A stretch of DNA of 64,000 bases from Methanoculleus taiwanensis (GCF_004102725.1 NZ_LHQS01000002.1:124001-188000), one strand, 5' to 3'. Positions 52,753-62,181 are shown, counted from the stretch's first letter. Notes: generated from the letters alone by a model not told the origin. Translations and numbers: made by a program.

Positions 52753-53156
52753 CTATTTCCACTCCCACATTCTGTCGTGCACTGTTCCGTCGGGATCGAT
52801 CTCGACCTCAAAGGCCAGCGGCAGATCGTTGAGCCGGCTCATAACCGGCGATGTAGTCCGCAGGTGCCGGACTCCCCGCACGCTCCATCCGGATCCGTCT
52901 TTGGGCACGCGGATCCCGGAATCGTGCAGTACGGCCACCCCACCGCTCCCGGTCATCAGAGTCCGTCGCCTTTCAGGAACATGCCGCCCGGGAGCCTTTC
53001 CTTCGACCGGAACGTTGCGGTAACGGTGATCTCGGTACCAAGAACCTTCCCCTTCGACTCGATGAACCTCTCGATCCTCGGTTCCCCTCCACGGTGGCGG
53101 ACAAGGCGCTGCTCGACCACCCTGCCCGTCATTTCTCCAACCAGTTCTCCGATCAT
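52753..53156 (-). pseudogene. Frameshifted conserved hypothetical gene
   Basis: Two minus-strand frames join at 52956 in the overlapping TGATG. The first (66 residues, start 53156 after GGTGAT) reads MIGELVGEMTGRVVEQRLVR to GGMFLKGDGL. The second (67 residues) reads MTGSGGVAVLHDSGIRVPKD to TVHDRMWEWK. Together they look like one known-size protein of about 135-150 residues with a GK..G and IWEWK-like end. The break looks like a one-base frameshift, although stop-start coupling of two halves cannot be excluded. Function unknown. Confidence 0.6.
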
Positions 53157-53331
53157 ATGTATCACCGGATGCACTGATCGCGCCGATGTATATAATGGTA
53201 GACCCCCCTGCTCGTTCGGTGCACGCACGGTGTCGGTGGCGCTGTTCCCATCCGCAGGGTACGGGGCGATCGCTTCTAGCATCCCCGCCGGGAACCGGCA
53301 GATCGAAAACAGATGAGGAATAAAATGGTAT

Positions 53332-53760
53332 CTACCGGACGATCATCACCGGACAATCGGCGGTCTGGGCGATCTTCTGACTGACGCTGCCCATCACCGC
53401 TCCGCGGATGGCACCAAGCCCCCGGCTCCCGATGACGATCAGGTCGGCGTTCTCTTTTTTGGCAACTGCGAGGATCTCCGTGACCGGTTCGCCGAGCGCA
53501 ACCTTCAGCGTAGAGGACACCCCCGCCGCCTCGAGCCGGTCGAGTGTCCCCCGCACCACCTGCCGGGCATCCTCCTCAAGGAGAGCATGGACGTCGAAGT
53601 TCGCCCGGACAAGCCGCGACTGCGACGGCGGGGACGTTGCGACATGCACCACCACGACCGTCACCTGATGGGAGAGCTCCCCCGCAAGCGTGACCGCGGC
53701 CTCCGTTGCCCGGCGGGCGTTCTCCGAACCGTCCGTAGCGAGCAGAATCGTACGAAACAT
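53332..53760 (-). CDS. Universal stress protein (single domain)
   Basis: The 142-residue Usp begins MFRTILLATDGSENARRATE and ends with the ATP-binding loop VIGSRGLGAIRGAVMGSVSQ followed by CPVMIVR. I start at the ATG at 53760; the open frame upstream is not Usp-like. It diverges from the SulP transporter 213 bases away. Single-gene unit; binding of ATP is likely from the G-2x-G-9x-G(S) loop, function in stress response only general. Confidence 0.92.
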   Translation of the reverse strand: MFRTILLATDGSENARRATEAAVTLAGELSHQVTVVVVHVATSPPSQSRLVRANFDVHALLEEDARQVVRGTLDRLEAAGVSSTLKVALGEPVTEILAVAKKENADLIVIGSRGLGAIRGAVMGSVSQKIAQTADCPVMIVR

Positions 53761-53973
53761 AGCAAACTCCAACGAAAAACGGCGCCTTCGGCTGTATGCG
53801 TGCCGTATTCCCAATGGTTTACACCCGCACCATATAGACATACCGATGGTGGTGATACAGCGGCCGGTCAGATAACGGGAAACCTTCAAGTTCTGGTGCG
53901 GAAAAATGAATATTCACTTGCGGCACCTGCCGGACCCTTTTCCCCTCTGACTACTTTGAACCGAGGATCTTTT

Positions 53974-55428
53974 GTGAACTTAAAGATGCGGTTTGATCTG
54001 AGCGCGCTGAAGAAAACGTGGCTCTCCAACGTCCGGGGCGATACCCTCGCCGGGATGACCGTAGCCCTTGCTCTGATCCCCGAGGCGATTGCCTTCTCCA
54101 TCATCGCCGGTGTCGACCCCATGGTGGGGCTCTATGCCTCGTTCTGCATCGCCGTCGTGATCGCCTTCGCCGGTGGAAGGCCGGGGATGATCTCCGCAGC
54201 CACCGGGTCGATGGCGCTCGTCATGATCGTCCTGGTACGCGACCATGGACTCGAATACCTCCTGGCGGCGACGATCCTCACCGGCATCATCCAGTTCGTC
54301 CTCGGGCAGCTGAACGTCGGGCGGTTCATATCGTTCGTCCCCTACTCGGTCGTCCTCGGGTTCGTCAACTCCCTGGCCATCCTGATCTTCCTCGCCCAGG
54401 TGCCGTTCCTCATCGGCGCCTCGCTTGCGATGTACGTGATGGTCGCGGCAACGCTCGCCATCATCTACCTCCTTCCCCGGGTGACGAAAGCCGTCCCGTC
54501 GTCGCTCGTTGCCATTCTGGTGATGACAGCCGCCGCCATAGCCTTCGGCATAGAGGTCCTTACCGTCGGGGATCTCGGGGCGATCACCCGGGCGCTCCCG
54601 CTCTTCCATCTGCCCGCGGTGCCGCTGACCGCAGAGACGCTCCTGATCATTCTCCCTTACTCCCTGACGCTCGTTGTCGTCGGCCTGCTGGAGTCGCTTC
54701 TGACGGCCTCGATCGTCGACGAGATGACCGACACCGGGAGCAATAAGGATCGCGAGGTTCGGGGGCAGGGAATTGCAAACTGCGTCGCGGGTTTCTTTGG
54801 TGGGATGGCGGGCTGTGCGATGATTGGCCAGTCGGTCATCAATGTCAGGTCAGGAGGGACCGGCAGACTCTCGACACTCGTCGCCGGTCTTTTTCTGATC
54901 TTCCTCATCATCGCCCTCGGCGATATTGTCGCGCAGATACCGATGGCCGCCCTGGTCGGCGTCATGATTGTGGTTGCGATCGGAACCTTCGAGTGGCAGT
55001 CGATTCGTGATCTCCCAAAGATCCCGGCAGGGGACGCGGCCGTGATGCTCCTAACGATCGCAATTGTGGTTTATACCCACGATCTCGCAAAAGGGGTCCT
55101 CGCCGGCGTTGTTCTCGCTGCCCTGATCTTCGGATGGAAGATCTCGGTCATCTCGGCGCCGGGCACGCTCCGGGATGACGGTGTCAAGGTCTACGCAGTA
55201 AAAGGCCAGCTCTTCTTCGGTACGATGACCTCTTTTATCGGTCTCTTCAATTATGCCGGCGACCCGGAACGGGTGCGGATCGATTTTTCTCATTCCCACA
55301 TCTGGGATCACTCGGCCGTGGAGGCGATAGCCCGCGTCGTACATAAATACCAACAGCAGGGTAAATCGGTATATGTCATCGGCCTGAACCCGGAGAGCCA
55401 GGAGACGCTCGATAAGGGATTTTCCTGA
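53974..55428 (+). CDS. SulP family anion transporter with STAS domain
   Basis: The 484-residue protein has ten to twelve spans of the SulP/SLC26 type: [49 protein letters not shown] and [20 protein letters not shown]. It ends in a short STAS domain (about residues 395-484, [16 protein letters not shown] and [17 protein letters not shown]). Substrate could be sulfate, bicarbonate or molybdate; the sequence does not tell. I chose GTG 53974, seven bases after GAGG, rather than ATG 53986. A broken second copy of the gene lies just downstream. Confidence 0.9.
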   Translation: MNLKMRFDLSALKKTWLSNVRGDTLAGMTVALALIPEAIAFSIIAGVDPMVGLYASFCIAVVIAFAGGRPGMISAATGSMALVMIVLVRDHGLEYLLAATILTGIIQFVLGQLNVGRFISFVPYSVVLGFVNSLAILIFLAQVPFLIGASLAMYVMVAATLAIIYLLPRVTKAVPSSLVAILVMTAAAIAFGIEVLTVGDLGAITRALPLFHLPAVPLTAETLLIILPYSLTLVVVGLLESLLTASIVDEMTDTGSNKDREVRGQGIANCVAGFFGGMAGCAMIGQSVINVRSGGTGRLSTLVAGLFLIFLIIALGDIVAQIPMAALVGVMIVVAIGTFEWQSIRDLPKIPAGDAAVMLLTIAIVVYTHDLAKGVLAGVVLAALIFGWKISVISAPGTLRDDGVKVYAVKGQLFFGTMTSFIGLFNYAGDPERVRIDFSHSHIWDHSAVEAIARVVHKYQQQGKSVYVIGLNPESQETLDKGFS

Positions 55429-55570
55429 GATGATCGGTGAAATGGCTCCTTTTGCCATCTCTTCTCTCGCATAGCGAGATGGCCGATCATGCTGCTGATC
55501 CTTGAGGCTCTTCTCCTCTGCCCGGCGGTTCGGGTTACTGGCGGTCTCCTTAAGTTCCTTCAGAATCCCC

Positions 55571-55830
55571 TTCATCACCGACGAGATGACCGGGTTCGGG
55601 AGCGATAAAGGCCGAAAATAAGAGGAATGGGTGTCGGAAAAGGTCTTGCCGGTCTCATCCAGATCTTCCTCGTCATCGTGCTCGACGATCTCGTTGTGCA
55701 GATGCGATGGCCACTCTGGTCCGCGTCATGATCGTGGTCGCTGTCGGAACTGTCGAGTGGTAGCCGTTCAGTGACCTCCCGAAATCCCGGTGGAGGATGC
55801 GGTGCGCATGCTCATTATCTCCACCGCCGC
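55571..55830 (+). pseudogene. Decayed second copy of the SulP gene
   Basis: Two stretches match the intact SulP gene upstream. Bases 55571-55613 (containing GACGAGATGACCG, GGGAGCGATAAAGG) correspond to about 54710-54755. Bases 55647-55800 (GCCGGTCTCATCCAGATCTT to GTCGAGTGG and beyond) correspond to about 54890-55040. The part between is deleted, and stops and base changes break the frame. It is a partial duplicate in decay. Confidence 0.7.
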
Positions 55831-56060
55831 CCGGAAGAGGCATGATCCGCATCGGTGCGTTCGCTGCCAGGGGCAGCTCCCGGGTATTCAGGACTCTATC
55901 TGCCTCGGAAGCTTCCGGATAGGCCTGAACGGCACCGTGGAGCAGTATGCCTGATCTATTGCGGCAGGCGCGTCTCGCCGCCTTTAGGGCGAAATACGGA
56001 CACAAAAGTGATTATTATATTATAAAATGCCATAAAACTACTCTTTGATAATGCGAAAGG

Positions 56061-56260
56061 TTTAAATATGCACAATTAAAAAAGATTGGTAATTGGCCGC
56101 AGGCACTGAAACAGCCTGCAGCAAGAATGTTTCGCACAAGCGCTCTACAAGATCCGCTCCTGTGGATTTTACCGGGTGTACTATCCCGGCTCTAGCCGGA
56201 GGCACGAGAGGGACGTTCTACGCTATACTGGAAAGATATGCATAAGAATCCGGGGACGTC
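56061..56260 (+). promoter_or_regulatory. Promoter and structured leader of the ABC ATPase relic
   Basis: GTTTAAATATG near 56061-56071 resembles TATA. The roughly 190-base stretch before the ATG holds two inverted repeats: GCAGGC/GCCTGC (56099-56104 and 56114-56119, 9-base loop) and CCGGC/GCCGG (56186-56190 and 56195-56199, 4-base loop). Whether it is transcribed is unknown. Confidence 0.3.
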
Positions 56261-56980
56261 ATGACAGTCATAACCGTTGAAGAGCTTATCCGGCATCTGG
56301 ACCGGATGCGGGCGTGTGGTCCCATACCGTTCGACGTGAAGGAAGGGGAGATTTTGGGACTCCTCTGCCCGAACGGCTACGGCAAACGGACGCTTGTCTC
56401 GATGCTTACAACACTTCTGATCCCCATGCCCGATTTTGCAGAACGGTCGGCGTTCGCCATCTTCGGGAACCTCGGTGACGTTCGCCGGAGCCTTGCAGTC
56501 GTCTTTCAGGAGGAGATCCTCGACCCGAAGATGACCGGACGGGAGAACCTCGATTTTCATGCCCGCCTGCACGGTATCGGAAAGGAGGTCCGCGATCGCC
56601 GGATCGACGATATACTCGAACGGATAGAACTCTTCGAAATGGCGGACGCCCCGGTTGAGACCTACACGCCCGGCATGGTCAAGCGGCTTGAGATCGCCCG
56701 AAGTCTTGTCCATAACCCGACGGTTCTCCTGCTTGCCGAACCCACGAGCGGACAGGACGAGTTCTCAAAACGAGGCATCTGGGACTATTTAAAACGACTG
56801 AACCGTGAGCGTGGCATTACGATCGTCCTCACGACGCATCACGTGGATGAAGTTGATTTCCTCTGCGACCGTGTTGCTATCGTCGACAGCGGGGAGATCG
56901 TTGCCCTTGATACCCCCGAGGCGTTTCGGAGAATGCTCGGTGGCGATGTGACTGCGCTCGAACTCGGGGATACTCTCTGA
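56261..56980 (+). CDS. ABC-transporter ATPase with degenerate motifs
   Basis: The 239-residue protein is clearly related to DrrA-type ABC ATPases (IPFDVKEGEILGLLCPNGYG and FQEEILDPKMTGRENLDFHA), but the catalytic motifs are damaged. Walker A reads PNGYGKRTL (Thr to Arg after the Lys), the signature reads YTPGMVKRLEIA instead of YSGGM, and Walker B reads LLLAEPTSG with Asp to Ala. It is also shorter than the usual 300 or more residues, and no permease gene follows. It is an open but probably non-functional or repurposed ATPase in a zone of relics. Confidence 0.72.
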   Translation: MTVITVEELIRHLDRMRACGPIPFDVKEGEILGLLCPNGYGKRTLVSMLTTLLIPMPDFAERSAFAIFGNLGDVRRSLAVVFQEEILDPKMTGRENLDFHARLHGIGKEVRDRRIDDILERIELFEMADAPVETYTPGMVKRLEIARSLVHNPTVLLLAEPTSGQDEFSKRGIWDYLKRLNRERGITIVLTTHHVDEVDFLCDRVAIVDSGEIVALDTPEAFRRMLGGDVTALELGDTL

Positions 56981-57008
56981 TTACTCCGGCCACCGGATTG
57001 CTCCCGGG

Positions 57009-57995
57009 TCAGCTCGCCTCCTGCCAGAGGTCACGTCCACGGTCGGATCGCTCTTCATCCACCTCCATCAGCGCATCCGGGTATGGTGCAAAGAGGCTCT
57101 GCCTCTGACAGACGGGCTCACCGAACCGCGCCACCCAGGCCTTGAGGATAGTGATCGCCGGGCAGCGTGAGGTGTTCCCTGCCCGGTACTTCCGTATGGC
57201 ATCGGAAAAGAGACCTCTTTCGTCTTTCGAGAGCTTCTCCGAGAACGACTGCATCACGCCGGTCATCACCTGTACGTAAGCTTCAAGATCCGGTGGGTGG
57301 GACAGGGCACGGTACATATGCTTGGTATACTCACGATAGGCCGTATCGAATGGTATGGTCGCATCCCCTGCAATCCGTTCGAGTGCGTGCTCTTCCTCAG
57401 GGTTGTACGCCCGGAGGAGGAGTGCATGATCGCTGTGGAACTCCCGGAGACGAGCGGATGAGCGTTCCGTCCCAAATTCGCGCAGTTCCGCGAGTGTGAA
57501 GAGTTTGGTCAGAAAGTGCTCCCGAATCCGATAGTTTCGCAGCCTTCCCTCATCTTCGATAGCGAGATGTGAACAGCGTTTCCGAACCTCTCTGGCAAAG
57601 AGCCCGCTGTTCCGGTCGGCGGCGGCTGGAACGTGAGACCCGCCGTAGATGCGGACATCCCGCACCCCGCACGACGGTGAGCGCGACTTGAGAATGAAAC
57701 CGTCGATTCCGTGGAGCGACTGCAGGTACTCTTCGGCAAACGCTTCCATCTCTTCCGTGACATCCCTTCCGGTCGCCGGTTGCACAAGTCGTGTGGCGCC
57801 GCCGCGAGCGATGAGTCGGATAGGGTCACGTGGCACGCCGAGGCCGATCGCCATCTCCGGGCAGACCGGAAAGAATCTGACATGGTCTTTTAGTTCCCGA
57901 ACGATTGGGCTGGCGATGATGTCATGATTATACCTGCACCGGTCGAATTCTATGCACCTGCTCACTACGACGTTCGGTGTTGCAAAGGTTCTCAT
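57009..57995 (-). CDS. DUF523/DUF1722 fusion protein
   Basis: The 328-residue protein joins an N-terminal DUF523 domain (about 1-155; VVSRCIEFDRCRYNHDI, FFPVCPEMAIGLGVPRDPIR, LKSRSPSCGVRDVRIYG) and a C-terminal DUF1722 helical domain (about 185-320; EFHSDHALLLRAYNPEEEHA). The three conserved cysteine sites of DUF523 are intact and may bind a metal. The fusion is common (YbgA type); function not established to my knowledge. The ATG at 57995 starts MRTFATPNVV; the longer open frame upstream lacks support. Confidence 0.86.
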   Translation of the reverse strand: MRTFATPNVVVSRCIEFDRCRYNHDIIASPIVRELKDHVRFFPVCPEMAIGLGVPRDPIRLIARGGATRLVQPATGRDVTEEMEAFAEEYLQSLHGIDGFILKSRSPSCGVRDVRIYGGSHVPAAADRNSGLFAREVRKRCSHLAIEDEGRLRNYRIREHFLTKLFTLAELREFGTERSSARLREFHSDHALLLRAYNPEEEHALERIAGDATIPFDTAYREYTKHMYRALSHPPDLEAYVQVMTGVMQSFSEKLSKDERGLFSDAIRKYRAGNTSRCPAITILKAWVARFGEPVCQRQSLFAPYPDALMEVDEERSDRGRDLWQEAS

Positions 57996-58086
57996 GGCTC
58001 TTGCTGCTCCCTGAGTGCAAGCATCTATATATTCTCTCCCCCGCCAGACCGCCATCTACTTATGTCCTGCCTGTATGCTCAGTCTC

Positions 58087-58557
58087 ATGGTTGGAATGAA
58101 AGAGATTGTGCGGGTTGCAGCGGTTCTCCTTCTGCTCATCGGCCTGATACTTGCTTCCGGGTGTACGGAAGGCGGCCTTTCCGGCGGCGGGGAGGGTAAC
58201 TCCGGGGGAGGAGAAGAGGGTGTTCTCCCCGTAGGGGATGAGGGGGCAGGCTCTCTCGCGCCGCAGGAGGCACGGACATTCATTGAGATGGATGCCCCGA
58301 TCGTCGTCGACGTCCGGACACCCGCTGAGTATGCGGGCGGCCACCTTGCCGGAGCGATTAACATCGACTCTTCCTCGCTTGGCAATCGTATCGGGGAGAT
58401 GGATCCAAATGCGACGTACCTTCTGTACTGCAAGGCAGGCGTCCGGAGCGGGAATGCCCTCGGCCTGATGCAGGATGCCGGTTTCACCCGCGTCTACGAT
58501 ATCGAGGGCGGCATCACGGCATGGAAGGCGGCGGGTCTTCCGGTGGTGCAGGGGTAA
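58087..58557 (+). CDS. Rhodanese-domain lipoprotein
   Basis: An N-terminal hydrophobic segment ends in a lipobox ILASGC (near residue 24), then a Gly/Ser/Glu-rich linker, then one rhodanese domain (about 65-155). The catalytic Cys lies in LLYCKAGVRSGNALGLMQDA (CKAGVR loop), and the fold motifs VVDVRTPAEYAGGHLAGAIN and DIEGGITAWKAAGLPV are present. It would act on thiosulfate or persulfides outside the cell membrane. Start is uncertain: ATG 58075, 58087 or 58096, none with a clear ribosome site; a TATATATT element near 58026 argues for a short leader. Confidence 0.85.
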   Translation: MVGMKEIVRVAAVLLLLIGLILASGCTEGGLSGGGEGNSGGGEEGVLPVGDEGAGSLAPQEARTFIEMDAPIVVDVRTPAEYAGGHLAGAINIDSSSLGNRIGEMDPNATYLLYCKAGVRSGNALGLMQDAGFTRVYDIEGGITAWKAAGLPVVQG

Positions 58558-58574
58558 CGGGTCTGCCCCCTTTC

Positions 58575-59027
58575 TCACTCATCCTGTTTTACATACCTGA
58601 TCCCTTCCTGTTCGCGGTACTCCGTCTCGACTACGATCGTGTTTGAGAGGCGGTTGAAGAGCCTCTGCTTCGATCCCGGCATGGCGATCCAGCCTATCAG
58701 ACAGTCTATGACGAGGAGGAATGCCTTCCCGAAGCTCTCGATGGCTGCAGCAGTATATCCGATATCGTCCCCGGTGCGTCCGGTGACCTTGATATTCAGA
58801 GCCATCTTCCCGATTGACTGGCCCCGGTAGCCCTCGAGCACCGTCCAGTAGAGAAAGAGCAGAACGCCGTCAATGCCGATGGCATCAAACCCCACGGGGA
58901 GCAGGTGAGTGCGAAAAAGCGGCCCTACCTGTATGGATAGAGCTGAACCGAGGAGGCCGACGAGGATGATGTCGATGAGCCACGCCCAGAATCTGGTCGT
59001 CCACCTGGCGAGAACGAGCGTTACCAT
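58575..59027 (-). CDS. RDD family membrane protein
   Basis: The 150-residue protein is an RDD-family integral membrane protein with three to four spans. The family signature lies in RFWAWLIDIILVGLLGS (Arg, then Asp of the first helix) and in GQSIGKMALNIKVTGR. Family function is not defined beyond membrane association; some relatives are linked to ion antiport. It converges on the rhodanese gene 17 bases away. Confidence 0.86.
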   Translation of the reverse strand: MVTLVLARWTTRFWAWLIDIILVGLLGSALSIQVGPLFRTHLLPVGFDAIGIDGVLLFLYWTVLEGYRGQSIGKMALNIKVTGRTGDDIGYTAAAIESFGKAFLLVIDCLIGWIAMPGSKQRLFNRLSNTIVVETEYREQEGIRYVKQDE

Positions 59028-59112
59028 GGCGATACATTTCGCATCGGCTCTTCATAACCGTTCTGCCGGTGGTCTGGCAGCAGAAGATGGAGGTTGCAGA
59101 ACCTCGCCCTGC

Positions 59113-59478
59113 TCATTGCGCCGAAGGATCGCTCTCCCAGAGGCCGAACCGGTTCTTCTCGGTATCCTCGCAGACGATATAGTACCCTCTGCCGGGGATG
59201 GCGGTCTTCTCTGTGATCACCGCCCCTCCCAGTAAGGCCGCACGTTTTGCAAACTCCTCCGCATCCGATACATCGATGAAGATCGTCATCGTCCGGCCGG
59301 GAGCGTCGCGCTGGTAGAGGTCGCCTCCGATGGCGCTCTCTCCGGCTGTGATCATCCAGAAATCCTCTCTTGAAACGCCGGGAAACGGCTCTATCTTCCA
59401 TCCGAAGAGTGTCTGGTAGAAGGTTCGCGCCCGTCCGGTATCATCCGCAGGTATGTCAAACCAGGTGATCGTCGGCAT
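59113..59478 (-). CDS. VOC (glyoxalase/bleomycin resistance) family protein
   Basis: The 121-residue protein is one VOC domain built of two beta-alpha-beta-beta-beta modules: TITWFDIPADDTGRARTFYQ with LFGWKIEPF, and IFIDVSDAEEFAKRAALLGG with NRFGLWESDP. The glutamate of GLWES and the acidic/His positions of the first strand are the usual metal sites, but the first His is replaced (TWFDIP). The exact reaction is unknown. I start at the ATG at 59478; the open frame further upstream is the antisense of the aldo/keto reductase. Confidence 0.85.
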   Translation of the reverse strand: MPTITWFDIPADDTGRARTFYQTLFGWKIEPFPGVSREDFWMITAGESAIGGDLYQRDAPGRTMTIFIDVSDAEEFAKRAALLGGAVITEKTAIPGRGYYIVCEDTEKNRFGLWESDPSAQ

Positions 59479-59598
59479 CGGTATATCACCGTTCTCCGGG
59501 ATGATCCCCGCTCCCGATAATCGTTTCCGTCGATCCGGATAGCATCGGCACGCTGAAGGCTTTATGATGTGGCACGGAGAGGGGGGTGGCGATGCACT

Positions 59599-60450
59599 AT
59601 GGCAGCACTGGAGATGCGAACATTCGGGAAGGGCGACCGGAAGGTCACCGCTGTCGGGCTCGGGGGCGAAGGCATCCTGCGGACCTACGGTAGGGGGAAG
59701 GAGGCCGAAGCGGTTATACGGGAAGCGCTCGCCGCCGGGATCACCTATTTTGACTCGGCGCAGGCTTACGCGGGAAGCGAGGAGTACTACGGAAGTGTCT
59801 GGTCGAATGAACCCGAAAAGCGGCGTGGCATCTTTCAGGCGAGCAAGTCGGTCGACCGCGATCGTGCGGGAGCAGAGCTGACCCTCGAGAGGACCCTTGC
59901 GAGAATGGGAACCGACCACCTCGACCTCTGGCAGATCCACGACGTGCGATCATTCCCCGAACTGACGGCCATCGAGGGTCCCGACGGTGCTCTCGGTGCG
60001 TTTGTCGAGGCACGGGAGGCGGGGCTTGTCCGGAACATCGGTGTCACCGGTCACCATGATCCCTCGGTGTTGACCTACGCCGTCGAGAACTGGCCGGTGG
60101 ACTCCGTGATGATGCCGGTCAACCCGGTAGAAGGGGCGCTTGGCGGGTTCCTCGATACGACGCTCCCTGCGGCACGGGAGCAGGGGATGGCGGTCATCGG
60201 CATGAAGGTGCTCGGGGCGTCGCACTACCTCGACCCGGACGGAGGCATCACCGCCGACCTCTTGATCCGCTACGCCCTTGCTCAGGATATCTCGGTGGTG
60301 ATCGTCGGGTGCTCGACCCCCGGAGAAGTGCGGGCACTCGCGGCGGCCGGTCGGGGTGCCGCTCCGCTCGCCGATGAGGAACAGAATCTCCTCGTCGATG
60401 TGTTCAGGCCTTACGCACGGGAGCTCGCTTACTATCGGGGAACATTCTAA
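59599..60450 (+). CDS. Aldo/keto reductase
   Basis: The 283-residue protein has an aldo/keto-reductase barrel: AVGLGGEGILRTYG, then ITYFDSAQAYAGSEEYYGSV (catalytic Asp and Tyr), KSVDRDRAG (Lys), and DHLDLWQIHDVRSF (His). NADPH-binding residues appear in VVIVGCSTPGEVRA. Substrate is not predictable. The ATG at 59599 is preferred; an earlier in-frame ATG (59569) would add an Arg/Gly-rich tail. Four bases from the usual ferredoxin-type C-terminal extension are absent, so this is the short form. Confidence 0.88.
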   Translation: MAALEMRTFGKGDRKVTAVGLGGEGILRTYGRGKEAEAVIREALAAGITYFDSAQAYAGSEEYYGSVWSNEPEKRRGIFQASKSVDRDRAGAELTLERTLARMGTDHLDLWQIHDVRSFPELTAIEGPDGALGAFVEAREAGLVRNIGVTGHHDPSVLTYAVENWPVDSVMMPVNPVEGALGGFLDTTLPAAREQGMAVIGMKVLGASHYLDPDGGITADLLIRYALAQDISVVIVGCSTPGEVRALAAAGRGAAPLADEEQNLLVDVFRPYARELAYYRGTF

Positions 60451-60526
60451 ACGACTATCTTCCCGGGACACCAACCTGATTCCGACAGCAGATCGGGAGA
60501 GTCCCGGTGCCGGAGCGGAGCAGACG

Positions 60527-61804
60527 ATGATGGTGGAGAATCAGGCACGAAGCGTGCGGCAGAGACAGTCCGGCGGGCGAGCCTCTTCACGCACCGTCGT
60601 TCTGCCCCTCGTGATCCTCGTCATCTTCATGGATATGACGGTCTACAGCCTGGTCATCCCGGTACTGCCGTCGTATATCCGCCTGCTCGGAGCTGACGCC
60701 GTGATGATCGGTATCATCTTCGGCATGTACTCTGCTATGATGTTTCTCTTCAGCGTCCCGATGGGGATGCTCTCCGACCGGGTGGGGAGGCGACCGGTTC
60801 TTCTGGCCGGGATGGTGCTCCTGGCCGTCTCGACCGTCGTGTTCGGCTTCGCGACGACGGTTTCTTCCCTGATCGCCGCGAGGATCATTCAGGGCATCTC
60901 CGCCGCCGCAACATGGTCGGCAGGCCTCGCCCTCCTCGCTGATACCTACGACCGCACCGAGCTTGGGGAGAAGATGGGCGTGACGATGTCGGCGATGGGT
61001 GTCGGGATGGTGATCGGCCCGGTTGCCGGAGGGTATCTCTATGAGCACGTCGGGTACGCTCTTACCTTTGTCGTCCCGTCCGTGGCAGCAGGTCTCGTCG
61101 CATTCATGATACTCATCCTGCCGCTCGGTCTTCACCCTCCGCCCTCCCGCCGATCTGCTGCCCTGCTGCCGGAGTCGGGCAGGCTCCATCTCGCCCTGTA
61201 TGCCGCTGCCGTCGTCGCCGTTGCCGCAACCTACGGGATCATCGAGCCGTACCTCCCGGTCTACCTCGCCGATTCATTCGCTTCGTCGCCGGTTGTGGTC
61301 GGCCTTGTTCTCGGGCTGCTTGCGCTCGTCGGCGTTGTTGCGCAGCCGTTCGCCGGACGATTGTCCGATCGCTACGGCGGACATATACTGGTGACCGTGG
61401 GGCTCTCCCTCTCCGGCATCGCTCTCGCTCTCGTCATGGCGATGCCCGATCTCCTCCTCGTCGCTGTTGCCGTCTCGCTGATGGGGATCACCTTAAGTCT
61501 CGCCCTCATCCCGACGATGCCGCTTATTGCCGACCTCTACCGCGGCGAGGGGGCGCAGGGTATTGCATTCGGTATCTACAACACCTTCTTTTCGGTCGGG
61601 CTTGCCGTGGGGCCTTTTGCCGGTGCGCTGCTTACAGGCCTGCTGCTGCCTCGCACGCTTTTCCTGTTCCACGCGGCGTTTCTCGCCGTGACGGGGGTCT
61701 TCGGGTTCTTCATGCTCCGGAACGCGCACTTTCGGCGTGGGGGGAGATCGGCCGGTTCATCGGAGGGTCTTACTACCCCTCCGGAAGACGCTCCCCGGAT
61801 ATGA
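60527..61804 (+). CDS. MFS transporter
   Basis: The 425-residue protein has twelve membrane spans and the MFS motif A between helices 2 and 3, GMLSDRVGRRPVLLAGMVLL, and again in the second half, GRLSDRYGGHILVTVG. It resembles drug or metabolite exporters of the DHA1 type (YSLVIPVLPSYIRLLG at helix 1). GGAG six bases before the first ATG supports the start at 60527; the longer open frame overlaps the aldo/keto reductase. Substrate unknown. Confidence 0.88.
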   Translation: MMVENQARSVRQRQSGGRASSRTVVLPLVILVIFMDMTVYSLVIPVLPSYIRLLGADAVMIGIIFGMYSAMMFLFSVPMGMLSDRVGRRPVLLAGMVLLAVSTVVFGFATTVSSLIAARIIQGISAAATWSAGLALLADTYDRTELGEKMGVTMSAMGVGMVIGPVAGGYLYEHVGYALTFVVPSVAAGLVAFMILILPLGLHPPPSRRSAALLPESGRLHLALYAAAVVAVAATYGIIEPYLPVYLADSFASSPVVVGLVLGLLALVGVVAQPFAGRLSDRYGGHILVTVGLSLSGIALALVMAMPDLLLVAVAVSLMGITLSLALIPTMPLIADLYRGEGAQGIAFGIYNTFFSVGLAVGPFAGALLTGLLLPRTLFLFHAAFLAVTGVFGFFMLRNAHFRRGGRSAGSSEGLTTPPEDAPRI

Positions 61805-62094
61805 TGCCTGTCCGGATACCGTGACACGCACAACGTTCTGGTCTTCCAGGGCAACCGGTCTGCTCTTTATCCCGTCCTTATCGCCGGCATCAGCTTTGGG
61901 TAGTTCCGGATCTACCCGGATATAACGACCTCGCCCTCTTCCTGCTCCTGCCCGCAGGTACTCAAACCTGAATGTGTTCAGCGGGAATGGCTGGTGGGGA
62001 GTGACGTGAGCGGTACGAACCCGGAGGTGCAGAAGAGCGGTTTTGCGGCGATCGGACTGTTCGAAATAAAAATCTCTCGAGAAAAGCACTGAAA

Positions 62095-62181
62095 CGCTGA
62101 GGGGGAGATTTGAACTCCCGAGGGGCTCAACGCCCCACGGGCTTTCCAGGCCCGCGCCCTACCGGTCTAGACTACCTCAGC
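62095..62181 (-). tRNA. tRNA-Ser (anticodon GGA)
   Basis: The minus strand begins GCTGAGGTAGTCTAGACC and ends with CCTCAGC, a 7-bp acceptor stem (GCTGAGG/CCTCAGC). It has a long variable arm (TGGGGCGTTGAGCCCC), an anticodon loop CTGGAAA with GGA, and a T-arm GGGAGTTCAAATCTCCC. Length is 87 bases with discriminator G; CCA is not encoded. The long variable arm is diagnostic of Ser/Leu, and GGA and the G discriminator settle Ser. Confidence 0.95.

Larger units (their letters stand above)
55429..56260. other. Non-coding interval with SulP relic and AT-rich region
   Basis: About 830 bases without an intact gene. It contains the decayed SulP copy (55571-55830), an AT-rich stretch with a GTTTAAATATG element near 56061-56071, and two hairpins (56099-56119 and 56186-56199). 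Confidence 0.6.

Noticed and set aside
55051-55578. 175-codon minus-strand frame starting MMKGILKELKETASNPN
   Set aside because: The first 40 residues look plausible, but most of it is antisense to SulP and the relic, and no family fits.
55673-56005. 110-codon minus-strand frame
   Set aside because: It runs through the SulP relic and AT-rich region and shows no conserved feature.
61805-62094. Possible small gene between the MFS gene and tRNA-Ser
   Set aside because: The open frame (minus, 61757-62089) has no start signal and no recognisable motif.
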